Assembly (NCBI GenBank): GCA_028023455.1
Contig: JAQFVV010000003.1
Coordinates: 768,001-832,000 of the forward strand
DNA: 64,000 nucleotides
Source of the DNA: Epiperipatus broadwayi
Lineage: Eukaryota > Onychophora > Udeonychophora > Euonychophora > Peripatidae
Direction: 5' to 3'
Within the stretch, counting starts at the first letter, position 1, and every line of letters begins with the position of its first letter. This document shows positions 47,481 through 61,695 of the stretch, in pieces. A program made the translations under genes and the position numbers. The notes beneath the pieces were generated by a model. That model ran no database searches. It saw nothing but the letters and a program-made list of their open reading frames with translations, and was not told where the DNA came from.

Positions 47481-50400
47481 ATTGTGGTTTGCTGATTTTT
47501 TTTCTTTTCATCTCCAGAATTAGACTCATGGAATTAAAAAAACGAAACAACAATGCTATTTAACACTTTTTCATACATTCAATATTTACATTCTTTAATC
47601 AAGCTGATCGTTTTGACAGTACAACAGTCTTCTTCAGAGTTCTTCTGATCCACTTATACATATTAAAGCTGTTAGCCAGATTGGAGAATTTAATCAAGTT
47701 TATAGCATTGTATAGAGTAAGTAAAATAGTACTTCATACTATTATCTTTTACATTAGAAATAATATAACATATGCAGATAATTTAGAACAGGAAAAATAA
47801 TTATAATTGCATCAATTTTATTCCTCAATACAATTGAAAGCATGTAATTTAACTATTTAAAAATAATTGTAGAAAAGTTTTAGCACTATCAAACAAATAT
47901 TTTTGAACAAATTAATATGTTACATCTGTAAATTGTTCTTCATGCTTAATTTGCTACAGCATTGCTTAGTAATATTTTTTTTTTACAATAGTCACAGATT
48001 CAAAACCAGAAAGAATCTGTAAGAAACTTAAATGTGATAATATGTATTAAAAATTAAATTCCAAAGTTTACAAGCTATAACATTTTATAAAACTTACTAT
48101 ATACATGCAACAGCATTAATATTTATTCTTCTTTTTTCAGATAAGACATATATATATATATTTGATCAGATCAGATCTAAACTTTCACTTGAAGTACAGA
48201 AATAGAAATAATTTATTTTGGTTATATGAGATAATAATTCATTAGAAAACTTTATAATGATAGAAAAATATGGAGTTGAATAAAAAGAATAACCAATAAT
48301 GAGAAGACTGAATTCCATCATTATAATAATTGATGTGATTTTCAATGGTCTGATAAAAGCACTTTTAAGATATTCAATTAGTGTAAATACTTATACTATG
48401 AACTAAAAAAAATATTAACCAGGTGAGCCCTCTTGTCATAAATCATCATTATAATGGTTGCTTTTGAAAAGAATGCGTAACACTGAAGTCCATTAATGTT
48501 TTCTTTTGATTGTTTTTAACTGATGACATTTTAATGGAGAAGTTATCATAGTTATTAACGAGTTTTACGTTATTCGAAAGGAATGTTATTCATATTATTG
48601 TCAGGGCTCAGTGTTGATTCATGGCATATAATAAGAATAATAAAGATGCTGCTGCTGATGATGATAATAATAATAATAATAAAAGATAATAGCAGTCAAA
48701 GAAATCAAGTCATATTATTTTCATTATATTATAATAAATATTTTTAGTAGTATCGAATTAATAAAAAAAAATATTGTCAAGTTTTATTATTATTTTCCTA
48801 AATAAATAAATATTTATAAAACGGGAGCAGTAATAATCAAAAAGAAATATATTGTTCTTTTTTTTCCTCCATCATGTTCATTAATTTCCCATCAAAAAAA
48901 ACAAAACAACAGAATTTAAAATCGCTACTGAGGGTGAGCTTCTATTAAGAAACAGCAGATTAATTATTTACACATAGAATGCTATAAAAATAAGTATGCT
49001 ATTAACTGAAAAGATCCTTTAATTTTTGTTTTTTGAGATCTTACAAAAAACTGGCTGAAACATTACTAATTATCCGTTTCATATTATTGTTGATAATAAC
49101 ATGAAACTTTGCATATAGTAAATAAATGTAAATGGGATTCTCATCAAAATATGGAGTCAGAAACAATGAATTTACTAACATATAAAACTAAAATCAAATG
49201 GTCGTCATTCACAGTTTTAAATGAGACATTGGATTTTTTTTTTTGAAAGTATAAGTTAATAGTAAATTCCTATACAAATTATCATTCTTTTTTTTATATT
49301 TGCTCTATAATTAGATAAAATAAATTACAGCAATCAATCTCTGAAAATTGTAAAATCATCAGGAAAGAGATAAAATTGTAGCTAAGAGTCACTAGATTAC
49401 AGATTTCCCATTTAATGATTTTTATTTAGCTACTACATGGAAAAATTACTTTCAAACAAAAAAAACCTACATGAAATGAAAGAAGGAGCAACTAATATTA
49501 AATAGGGTATTGTCAAATTTTGTTAAGTTAGAAGAAAAAATGGAAAGAATTAATTAAAAATGTTATTTATTTATATGAAGATACAAATATTGATAGCATA
49601 AGTGAAATGGAATATATTAAAAAATAAAATATGGAAGACCAATATTTTGAATGTTGATGGCATATTGGACATAGTGACAAGATTAATTATTTAACTTAAT
49701 ATAAAATGATACATACAGATAATTCAAGATAATGTGTAACAATTTCTTTTTGTAATGAGAACATAAAAATTTTTTATACAGAAAACAAAATGCTTTTGGT
49801 CAGATTAAACAATATTTTCAAATTGTCATAGATTTTAAGATTAAAATTGAAATGTGATTAAAATGAAACTGCTGTGTATAAATTTGAATATAGAGATTAA
49901 ATTGTGAGAAGGTATAGAATTATGGGTCTTGCAAAGAATGAAAAACAGTACATTATCATTTTAAAAAAATCCAAAGTGGAAATGAATATTGAAGCATCCA
50001 ATTAAGGTATAACAGAGTTCGATTATATTTTTATAAATAGAACATATGCATTTCAAGATTACAATTTGCTTATTAGATTTAGTATAGGAGATGGGGATCA
50101 ATTGATAAGATGTGAAACATGTGTTAATGTAAGATGAGACAAAATATGTTAGTGAAGATATTATTAAAAATTAATATACCTAACATATAGAAATATTGCA
50201 ATAAATTAAATAAGAAACTGCAAATCATTTTAAAATATTAATAATCTTTGAAAATGGCTGTCTTGAATAAATCCGGTAAGAAGATAAATGATAACAATGG
50301 TTTTTTTATTGTTATAACAATGTTCATTCTATTATTTGTAAAAATAATATAAAATGTCAATATTAAATAGAAAGATTATACGATAGTGAGCTTTTATTCA

Positions 50401-50939
50401 TCTTCCAGCTTTCCAAACAATTGACTGTCTGTATAATAATCAAGGATAATGTGTAAAAAAATTGTGTAACCTTTTTAATGTATATTCTACTAAAAACTGT
50501 TGTACAAATAGCAAACACAAAAATTGCAGTCCATGGTAAATGTTCAACTGAGGCAAGCCAATATATGATAAATGAAAGAAATACTTTTTTTTGATGATTC
50601 ATTTATAAAACATGTATACCTGAATTTTATAAAATAATATGAAAAAGTGATAATAACATTAAAAACATAACTGCAAAATAATAAGAAAAACTAAAAAAAA
50701 TCAAATTTGAAAAAAATATATAAAACAACATTTTGGTATTGAAAATAACATTGTTCAGCATTATCAAAAAAAAAAAATTTTTATTTTTTAAAAAAATATG
50801 TAGTGTGATGAAATATGTCAGGGAATTATATAAAAATCTATAAAGTAGTAAAGATCAATATAACGAGATCATATCTTCTATTATAAAAACATTTTTTGAA
50901 ATTCTAAATATTTTTTAAAAAGTGAGACATGCAATTAAG
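47481..50939. other. AT-rich stretch, nothing recognised
   Basis: About 3.4 kb. A GCT/GAT/AAT trinucleotide run lies at 48648-48685, a short TA tract near 48148-48161, and poly-A and poly-T runs elsewhere. No gene is supported; the minus-strand 79-codon frame at 50363-50602 shows no motif. Confidence 0.4.
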
Positions 50940-52030
50940 TGTATGAGGAATAGAAAAGACCCAAAAAAGTAAAGAAATTAAAATAGAAATGATGAAGCAG
51001 TGAGGAATTAAAGAAAATATTGATAAAGCTACATATCAAATGCCAAAATGATGAAGACTGGAATAAATTTTTTTTTAGAAATTATACATTTATTAGTTTT
51101 ATATAAGATTTTTACTAAGATCAGTATAATTTATCAAAAAAAAAAAATTGCTCCCAAATAATCCAAAATAATAAATTGAATTTTAAAATAGTTGCAATGC
51201 AATGTATCACATCCAAATATTAAGAAAAATCATAGAAAGAACCAATCAATATGAAATGTCATTTTATGTTTTGCTTATTTTTATAAAGATTTGTATAGTA
51301 ATTAACATCAAAATTATAGAACCAATAGTATTAGAAAAAGATGAAGTCTATCAAATTGCAGGAATCATTAATACTTAGATTATATGGTGGCATTAAGAAA
51401 ATTAACATTAATAAAGGTGTAAATTAAATAGATTTCACATTTTCAAAATAATTTATAGCAATTTATAGAAAATATTTTATAGATTAAAATGAAAAACTAA
51501 AGAATATAAATAATAGAGATTACTTAAATCATTTAAATTTTGCAAGATAAAGTTTTTGCTTTTGAAAATAGTGCTTTACATCTTTAAAACATGTTGAAAT
51601 ATTCACTTGAATTAAAACATAATTAAAAATAAAAAAGGACTAAAGGAACATTTAATGACCTTTAGAAAAAATAAAATAAAACAAATATTGATAATAAACG
51701 TTCTAGAAATTATTAAGTATAAATATGTTAGTCAAATGTTTAATACAGATAGAAACACAATGGATGAAATTATGCATAGAAGTAAACTTTTTTAAAAATA
51801 ACATCTATGCCTATGTTCTTAAAAAAAAAGTTTTAATGAATGTGGTTTTTTTTATATGTCAAAGCATTGGCAGGAACGAACCCCAAGACAACTTCTTGTA
51901 AAGAAGCTGTGCTAGCCACTTGACCACCAGGACAACTGCTTGTAAAGCAGCTGTGCTAGTCATTTGGACACCAACACTTGACTAATGAATGTGTTTCTGC
52001 TGTGCTTATTCATATCTTTGTAACTTGAAT
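50940..52030 (+). mobile_element. RTE-like LINE, decayed, interrupted by a SINE
   Basis: In order on the plus strand there is MRNRKDP near 50945 (normally MKNRKAPGxD) and a NIDKATYQMPK segment. KRIIERTNQYEMSFYVL-like sequence follows near 51225-51290 (normally RxQxGFR and AFDSV region), then IVLEKDEVYQIAGIINT and LKNINNRDYLNHLNFA near 51510 (normally LSHLRFADD, with the aspartates lost). Next is KYKYVSQMFNTDRNTMDEIM at 51717-51776 (normally YxYLGQ...D...EIxRRI). The VFNxCVLP segment is split: KKVLMN lies left of the SINE and VFLLCLFI right of it. Stops and shifts are many. It is the same clade as 26835-27370. Confidence 0.8.
51834..51993 (-). mobile_element. tRNA-derived SINE, copy 3, with target duplication and doubled A-box region
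   Basis: The element (51845-51982) is flanked by the exact 11-bp duplication TAATGAATGTG at 51834-51844 and 51983-51993. On the minus strand the tRNA-like head occurs twice: once ending GTCCAAATGACTAGCACAGC and again as GGTGGTCAAGTGGCTAGCAC. Each copy is followed by a GCTTTACAAGC or TTCTTTACAAGAA hairpin. A single B box (GGGGTTCGTTCC) follows, then TGCCAATGCTTTGACATAT and an A-rich tail (T run at 51846-51853 on the plus strand). It inserted into the LINE at 50940-52030. Confidence 0.9.
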
Positions 52031-55086
<3,056 letters not shown>

Positions 55087-55586
55087 NNNNNNNNNNNNNN
55101 NNNNNNNNNNNNNNNNNNNNNNNNNNNNNNNNNNNNNNNNNNNNNNNNNNNNNNNNNNNNNNNNNNNNNNNNNNNNNNNNNNNNNNNNNNNNNNNNNNNN
55201 NNNNNNNNNNNNNNNNNNNNNNNNNNNNNNNNNNNNNNNNNNNNNNNNNNNNNNNNNNNNNNNNNNNNNNNNNNNNNNNNNNNNNNNNNNNNNNNNNNNN
55301 NNNNNNNNNNNNNNNNNNNNNNNNNNNNNNNNNNNNNNNNNNNNNNNNNNNNNNNNNNNNNNNNNNNNNNNNNNNNNNNNNNNNNNNNNNNNNNNNNNNN
55401 NNNNNNNNNNNNNNNNNNNNNNNNNNNNNNNNNNNNNNNNNNNNNNNNNNNNNNNNNNNNNNNNNNNNNNNNNNNNNNNNNNNNNNNNNNNNNNNNNNNN
55501 NNNNNNNNNNNNNNNNNNNNNNNNNNNNNNNNNNNNNNNNNNNNNNNNNNNNNNNNNNNNNNNNNNNNNNNNNNNNNNNNNNNNNN
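55087..55586. other. Assembly gap of exactly 500 N
   Basis: A run of 500 undetermined bases, a round number typical of a scaffold gap of unknown size. The apparent minus-strand open frame across it (54744-55598) is an artefact of the N run and the repeat. Confidence 0.99.
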
Positions 55587-58102
55587 CAATTCTTTCAATA
55601 AAAAACTAACAAAGAGTTATACAACAAAGAAAAAATGGGTTCTACATGATACATATATAATTTGAATAATTGAAATTGTTAGTCCATGTAATTAGGTATT
55701 CTTCAACATGTGAATACACAGATGATAAGATGGATGGTTCCTTCTAAATTAGAAAAATTCCCTCGATCTTGGAAGTTGGTAATCCATTTTGATGTTGTTT
55801 GGTCTTCCTCCACATAAATGGTTGATGACTTGCCAGTGGACAGGTAATGTTCCTTTGTTTTCTGATACTTTCTCCATGATCCTTGTGAAGGTTGTCTTCT
55901 TCTGGTAATGGTGAAGATATTACTGATGATATTAGCTTATAAAGTCAAATTATTAATAGGCATGATTGGCAGACTCCCATCCATTATGTTTAATGAGTTT
56001 TCTATCCCCACATCTTTTTATATTTCTTAATATTCATTAGAATTAATATTATGCTATAAATTAAAAGGTGTGTGGTTTTTTTTGGTTTCTTCAGCCAGCT
56101 AATAATTCTTCTTATGAGCTTTGTGTCAATGAGTAATAAAAATTTACATGAATTATTCCCTTGAAATTATTAATGTACATTTTTTTATGGAAATATATGA
56201 TTCATTTGATCTTTATAAACTTATGTTTGATTTAAAATTTGATGATTTTGGGGATAATTTGTTCTTTTATAAAATCATCAAATTATATATCGAACTTTAG
56301 TTCATTTTTAAGCATTACTTTAATGCATGTTGATGATAGCTTAAAAAAATTATTCTCTTTTTTTTTTTTTTGGATAAAAAATTATTCTCTTTTTTTCTTG
56401 ATTAAAACAATTCAGTTTCTTTTTTGCTTTTCCAATATGTGTCATGAGCATGTCATATATCAATTTCTTTGAAGTGCTGCCACCAGTCCACATAGTATAA
56501 TAGTTACTGACGAAATTACAATGGCAAATACTTAGTAATCAATCATAGAACTAAATATTTGTGCTTTGACATCGAGTTAGCCACTACTTATAGTAGTAAC
56601 ATAAATTGAGTGACTTTTATATTTTATGGATCATTGACAATATTCTAACGCAGCTAATAAAAATGGTGATTCCTGAAATGCATCTATATTCATAGCAGTT
56701 TGCCAATTTTTTATGTATTATGGTAGCCATAGTAAAAAATGCATTGCGCACCGTGAGTGGAACTGGCATCTCTACAATTTTATTTATTTATCTATTATTA
56801 TTTTACAGAATTATACTTTGTATTTTTAAAAATAATAATTCCATAGTGGAAAGAATGATATAGTTGAGTACTTGTTATGCTGATTCAGGACTTGGATAAA
56901 TTGAATAATTTATGTTTTTATCATGAAAAACAATTAAGTACTGTGTTGTTGTTCTATAAATTATACGTAAAATAGCCTTAAGTAGTTCATTGAAGATGAT
57001 GGCCTCTTCACTACCTTTCCAGAGTGTTGATAAAGTGTAAAGGAGATACACTTCTCATCAGGCTATTTATCTATTGGTAGATGAAAGTTTTTAATTATTT
57101 TTCATTTTTAATTTACCTTCTTCATGAGAATACCAATGGGATGGCTTTGTTAGTTTAATTAAAACTCGATTCTGAAATAAAAAATTTAAGCTAGCTTAAA
57201 AAACATAAAGCCAATAGTTATATATATTATTTAAAATAAAAGCATTGTTTTAATAGCAAGTAAGGAGATTTAAAAAAAAAAAAAAAAAAGATTTAACCTT
57301 AAAGAGAGCGGGTCATGCTAAGATATAAAACTAATTAAAAATTCATGACTTAAAAAAGAAATTCAATTGTATTAGTACGAGAAATTTTTCCTTAACAACA
57401 ACAAAAAAAAAAGAGCTAGACTTTTATATTAGATAATACACAATTTTGTTTAATTAATTATTCTTTAGTAATTCCTACAGTCAATTTATAAATATTTGAT
57501 GAAGTATAAAATAGAATATGCAAGCAATTAGATTATTCTTAAATAAAATTCTATACAAAATACAGTGATTTGTCTTTTTATAGAATCTCAAAAAATATAT
57601 TTCTTTTTTCTCATCCATTTCTTTTCTACCCATGAGTTATCTGCTAATTTAAATTCTATCTTTTATTAATTATTAGTTGCTGAGAAACCAATTCTTTTAT
57701 TATTTTTTTGATTTTTTTTTTTTTTTTAAAAAAGTGTACTTGTAACGTTTTATTATTAATAATGAAGAATATTAAAAAGTAATTTAAAATATTTAAAATT
57801 TAATATCAACAATAATTTGCAAATTTACACATATTATATGACAGGACATCATTTAAAAAAATTATAAAAGAAAAATATATTATATGAAATTTTCATAAAA
57901 ATTTATATATGTTTTAATATAATAAAGCTTATTTTGCTATTTATTAATCTATTTCTACATCAGGTTATATTTTCCTGTTTAATGGTATTTACTTCAACTT
58001 TTATGGATTAAAAATCTCAATCAATTACAGTTCAAATATCAATCTTTAGTGTGAGTATGTTAAGATTTTCGAACAGAGAGAAAGATAGGATTATCTTTAG
58101 TG
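55587..58102. other. AT-rich stretch with a GC-richer patch, nothing recognised
   Basis: The patch 55720-55910 is less AT-biased. Its minus strand reads GTLPVHWQVINHLCGGRPNN in one frame, but I cannot assign it to a family. A short duplication (AAAAAATTATTCTC followed by a T run, twice) lies at 56345-56396. No gene is supported. Confidence 0.4.
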
Positions 58103-58365
58103 AATATTTCTGTAGTGCAATTTTCACTACACCATTCTCACGCAAGATAGAGACTGATTTTTATGCGCTTTTAACACCTTGTGGAGGGATGTAATCATGA
58201 GTATATGATCAAAAACATGTGAAAAAATCTATGATCCCAAGATGCACATTTCATGCTGGATGTGCACTCGCCAGGTAGCCCAGAATGCAATCTCTTACAC
58301 ATCTTTATCAATGTTCAGTATATATAAACATTAAAAGCATAAAGCTAAACTAGTCAATAAATAAT
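58103..58365 (+). repeat. Family F repeat, single-arm copy
   Basis: Matches the left arm of 59781-60178: ATTTCTGTAGTGCAATTTTC against ATTTCTGTAGTATAATTTTT, CCATTCTCACGCAAGATAG against CCATTCTCATGCAAGATAG, and then the AACAC or ACCC-TTGTG block. It continues into CACATTTCATGCTGGATGTG and GTTCAGTATATAT, which are shared with 46130-46275. It lacks the inverse arm. Confidence 0.75.
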
Positions 58366-59604
58366 TAAAATGACCACAAATTTAAATCTTAACTAGACAA
58401 CCCAAAAAATAAACTTTAAAACACTACCAATGGTTTTATTGCTACAAGCAGACTTTTCAAGTGTAAAGAACTACAAAATAACAACATATTTAAACTAATC
58501 ATTACCCACAATTCCACTTACCTCCCATAAACTCTTAATATTAAAAGAATTTATAAATTTTTAATAATAAAGATTCTTTAATTTTTCTTTTTATTTCATT
58601 TCTCTCAAAGAAGACAATGTTAGCTATTTCAAAATTAATGGTGTAGTCTGTAGCTTTTCATGAATATATAAAGCAGAACTCAGATATTTATTTCTAACCC
58701 TACTTTTAGATATCTTTATTTTTTTACTTAAGCACAAACTACTCTGTCCTATACATATCTTGTCACAAAAACAAGGGAGAATATACATTACTCCAGGAAT
58801 TATCTATTAAAAATTTCCTTTGTATTATTTAATATATTATTCAAAGTAATACCCCTTTTCCAACCAATTTTCTTATTTCCAAACAAATTACTATTTGTAC
58901 ATACAATTTTATAAAAAGACAATTTATATGGTAAAGAAATGAAATCACATTTTTCTTTGTCTTTTAACATCATTACAAATATTATTACTATTAAAAAAAT
59001 ACTTTTAACAAATTTACCAGAGTAGCCAACACTCAAATGATCTTTATAAAATTGATCTTTTTGAAACAAAACTATCCCACTAGAATTATTTAATCTCTTA
59101 TTTCTATAACAATAATTTCTTTAAACAGCTGCTTTATGAGATACAGATTGGTAGCTATCAGATTTATTTATAGACATTAGCACTTTACTCTTAATATACA
59201 TACATAAATAAGGTATACATAGGTTAGAGTAGTTTGAGCTTAAATGAAAGAATAAAGTTACCTAAAAATAGAGTTAGAAATAAATATCTGAGTTGAACAC
59301 ACTATTAATTTTTATGAAGCTAAGATTGTCTTCTTTGAGAGAAATGAAATAAAAATAAGAGTTAGAGAATCTTTATTATTAAAAATTTATAATTCTGAAG
59401 CAATTAACTTATTTAAAAGTTTTTTTAATATTAAGGGTGTGTGAGGGTTAACTGGAATTGTGGGTAATATTTAGTTTAAATATGTTAATTATTTTGTAGT
59501 TTTTTACACTTGAGAAGTCTGCATCTAGCAGTGAAACCATTACAAGTATTTTAAAGTTTATTTTTTGGCTAATCTGGTTGAGTTGTGAATTTGGGATAAT
59601 TTTG

Positions 59605-59606
<2 letters not shown>
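58366..59606. other. AT-rich stretch, nothing recognised
   Basis: There is a possible inverted similarity between 58545-58690 and 59270-59410: TTCTCTCAAAGAAGACAAT opposite ATTGTCTTCTTTGAGAGAA, and ATATTTATTTCTAAC opposite GTTAGAAATAAATAT. This suggests a large, loose foldback enclosing about 600 bases. The 89-codon minus-strand frame at 58800-59069 lies in the loop and has no recognisable motif. Confidence 0.5.
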
Positions 59607-59684
<78 letters not shown>

Positions 59685-59697
59685 TAGAGAGAGAGAG
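59607..59697. repeat. TA dinucleotide microsatellite with GA tail
   Basis: About 38 TA units at 59607-59682 are followed by GGTAGAGAGAGAGAG. Confidence 0.97.
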
Positions 59698-59780
59698 TCA
59701 TAGCAAATTATTACAGTTTAATTGATGTGCCAAACATGCTGCTCTCACAACTTTGACACAAATTACTTAAATGAAAGTAT

Positions 59781-60178
59781 ATTAATAATTTTTGTTAGTC
59801 ATTCATTATACTAGAGATGCAATCATGAATAACATTTCTGTAGTATAATTTTTACTAAACCATTCTCATGCAAGATAGGGACTGATTTCTATCTGCTCTT
59901 AACCCTTTGTGAAGGAATATAATCAGAAACATATGAACAAATACAAAATGATGAGTATTGGTTCAGCAAGAAATGTTCTTCTTGAGAATCATAGATCATT
60001 TTCATATGTCTTTGGTCATATGTTTATAATTACATACTTTTACAAAGTGTTAAAAGTGGATGGAAACCAATCCCTGCCTACCTTGCATGAAAATGGTGTA
60101 GTGAAAATTATATTACAGAAATATTATTTATTATTGAATAATATCTAGTCTAATGAATGATTAATAAAAATTATTAAT
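59781..60178. repeat. Foldback element, family F (full palindrome)
   Basis: Arms at about 59781-59955 and 59985-60178 are reverse complements almost to the centre. Landmarks are ATTAATAATTTTTGTTAGTC opposite GATTAATAAAAATTATTAAT, CATTTCTGTAGTATAATTTT opposite AAAATTATATTACAGAAATA, and CCTTTGT opposite ACAAAG. The 79-codon open frame at 59909-60148 lies within the palindrome and is not a gene. The element is bracketed by TA/GA and CT/TA microsatellites in opposite order. Confidence 0.88.
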
Positions 60179-60310
60179 GGAACCATCTTTGTTTTATAAA
60201 TAAAATATTGCATTGATAGCAGATTGAAGATTTTTGGTGTTGATAAGCATAGACTGCTTTCATAAGATTGTAATATATATAAAGACTTCCCACCCCCAGA
60301 AACACTAATT

Positions 60311-60319
60311 TCTTTCTCT

Positions 60320-60364
<45 letters not shown>
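60311..60364. repeat. CT then TA microsatellite
   Basis: TTTCTTTCTCTC is followed by about 22 TA units. It mirrors the TA then GA order at 59607-59697 on the other side of the foldback. Confidence 0.95.
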
Positions 60365-60367
<3 letters not shown>

Positions 60368-61306
60368 GCCCTTTTGTATGGGTCTCCATAAATTGTTGTA
60401 TCAATCTATTTAAAAAATTTTAAATTTAAGATATATTTAGCTATATGATGTTAATTTATTTATGATAATCTTTTAAAAAAGTGTAATTAAAGTAATTCAT
60501 GAGTATTTGATATGTAAAAATTGTGCTGATGTTTGAGAGAGACGTTTCAATGGGAATGATAATGGTATATGGTTGGGAAAACTGGCCATAAGCAATACTG
60601 CATTAATAAATTTAATAAATAACTGTTTAAAGTTAAAGTTTTAAAAAGACAAGTTAAAATTAAATGCATATATTTATTGTTGATAAAGATTAAAATTTAA
60701 TAAATGAATATAAATATTTTAATTATTAGTAGTACATGATAGAAGATTAATATTTGATTTTAATAATATCGAATTATTATTTTAAAAATTGTTATAAGAT
60801 ATTATTTATTTTAAAAAATATTTATTTTTAAAAAATGAATTGTTAGTTTATTTTTAGATTATTACAAGCGTTTGTAGCTCTGTTGTAAAACAGATGTTAG
60901 TTAGACACATACACACATGCTTGGGAGTTTTTTTTAGTAAAGTTGCAAAGCTATTTTAAAAATTCTGTTATAAAATTTATAAATATTATATTGGCTATCA
61001 TGAGATAAAAGTAAAAATAATTAATGTGAAATATTAAATCTGATTTTAAAAATACTGCTTTAAAACATAACGAATAAAAATAGACTTAATTTGTTTATAA
61101 AAATAATCTTATAAAAGTTAAAAGTGAAATAAAGTAAGAAAGTATATTTTAAAAAAATGTTTAATGGATTTAAATAAATGACAAAGATTAATTTAAGAAT
61201 TTAATAATGTGATAAATAATAAATATTAAATAAGTCATTATTTATTTTTAATTCTGTCTTGTTGGTAAAATATGTAAATAAGCTAGCAAGTTGATTGTTT
61301 AATTCA

Positions 61307-61340
61307 CCAATCAAGTGGGAAGTTTCTTCCGGTATAAAAC
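61307..61340 (+). promoter_or_regulatory. Putative RNA polymerase II promoter, copy B
   Basis: CCAAT at 61307 precedes TATAAAAC (61333-61340) by 26 bases, against 27 in copy A. A start is expected near 61363. A donor-like GAAA|GTAAAG at 61382-61391 aligns with the donor-like site of copy A, and an acceptor-like GCAG lies at 61498-61501. The predicted first intron would be about 116 bases. Confidence 0.5.
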
Positions 61341-61563
61341 CAAGGTTCAATTGTTCGGAGGGGATAGTGATTGAAATTCTTGAAAGTAAAGTGTGCTATT
61401 AGAAATAGCTAAGTAATTATAGACGCTCTCAAAATCGTTTTAAAATTATAAGAGAGTAGTTTTTTAAAATAATTTATAAAAGTTTACCGACAAACATGCA
61501 GTGCTAATTTTAATTATAATTTCCTATCGTCTCGATCAAAGCTCAATTTACTATCAAATAGTC

Positions 61564-61695
61564 ATGGAAACATCGTATAAGGATAAAATGTATTGGAGAC
61601 TTTATACTAAAAATTTAACAAACGCTGGATTAACTAGGAGAGTTACTAGATGCATAAAAGTAATACGTTGGACTTTATATAAATTTAAAAGCTGA
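61564..61695 (+). CDS. Candidate small basic protein, copy B (43 aa, unrecognised)
   Basis: I do not recognise this product. The ATG at 61564 sits at the position matching ATG 15956 in copy A; the preceding bases AAATAGTC align with CAATAGAG. From residue 23 the frame shared with copy A reads LTRRVTRCIKVIRWTL. The protein has about 12 Lys and Arg residues in 43, two Trp and one Cys, and should be strongly cationic. It has no signal peptide. The frame is open upstream to about 61501 without an ATG, which fits an exon starting after the acceptor-like GCAG. A donor-like GATG|GTAATT lies just after the stop. A small peptide, an exon of a larger protein or chance are all possible. Confidence 0.3.
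   Translation: METSYKDKMYWRLYTKNLTNAGLTRRVTRCIKVIRWTLYKFKS

Noticed and set aside
56239-56472. 77-codon hydrophobic frame
   Set aside because: It is Phe- and Ser-rich because of T homopolymers. It has no motif and a tandem T-run duplication lies inside it.
59909-60148. 79-codon open frame
   Set aside because: It lies inside the family F palindrome; the composition is explained by the repeat arms.
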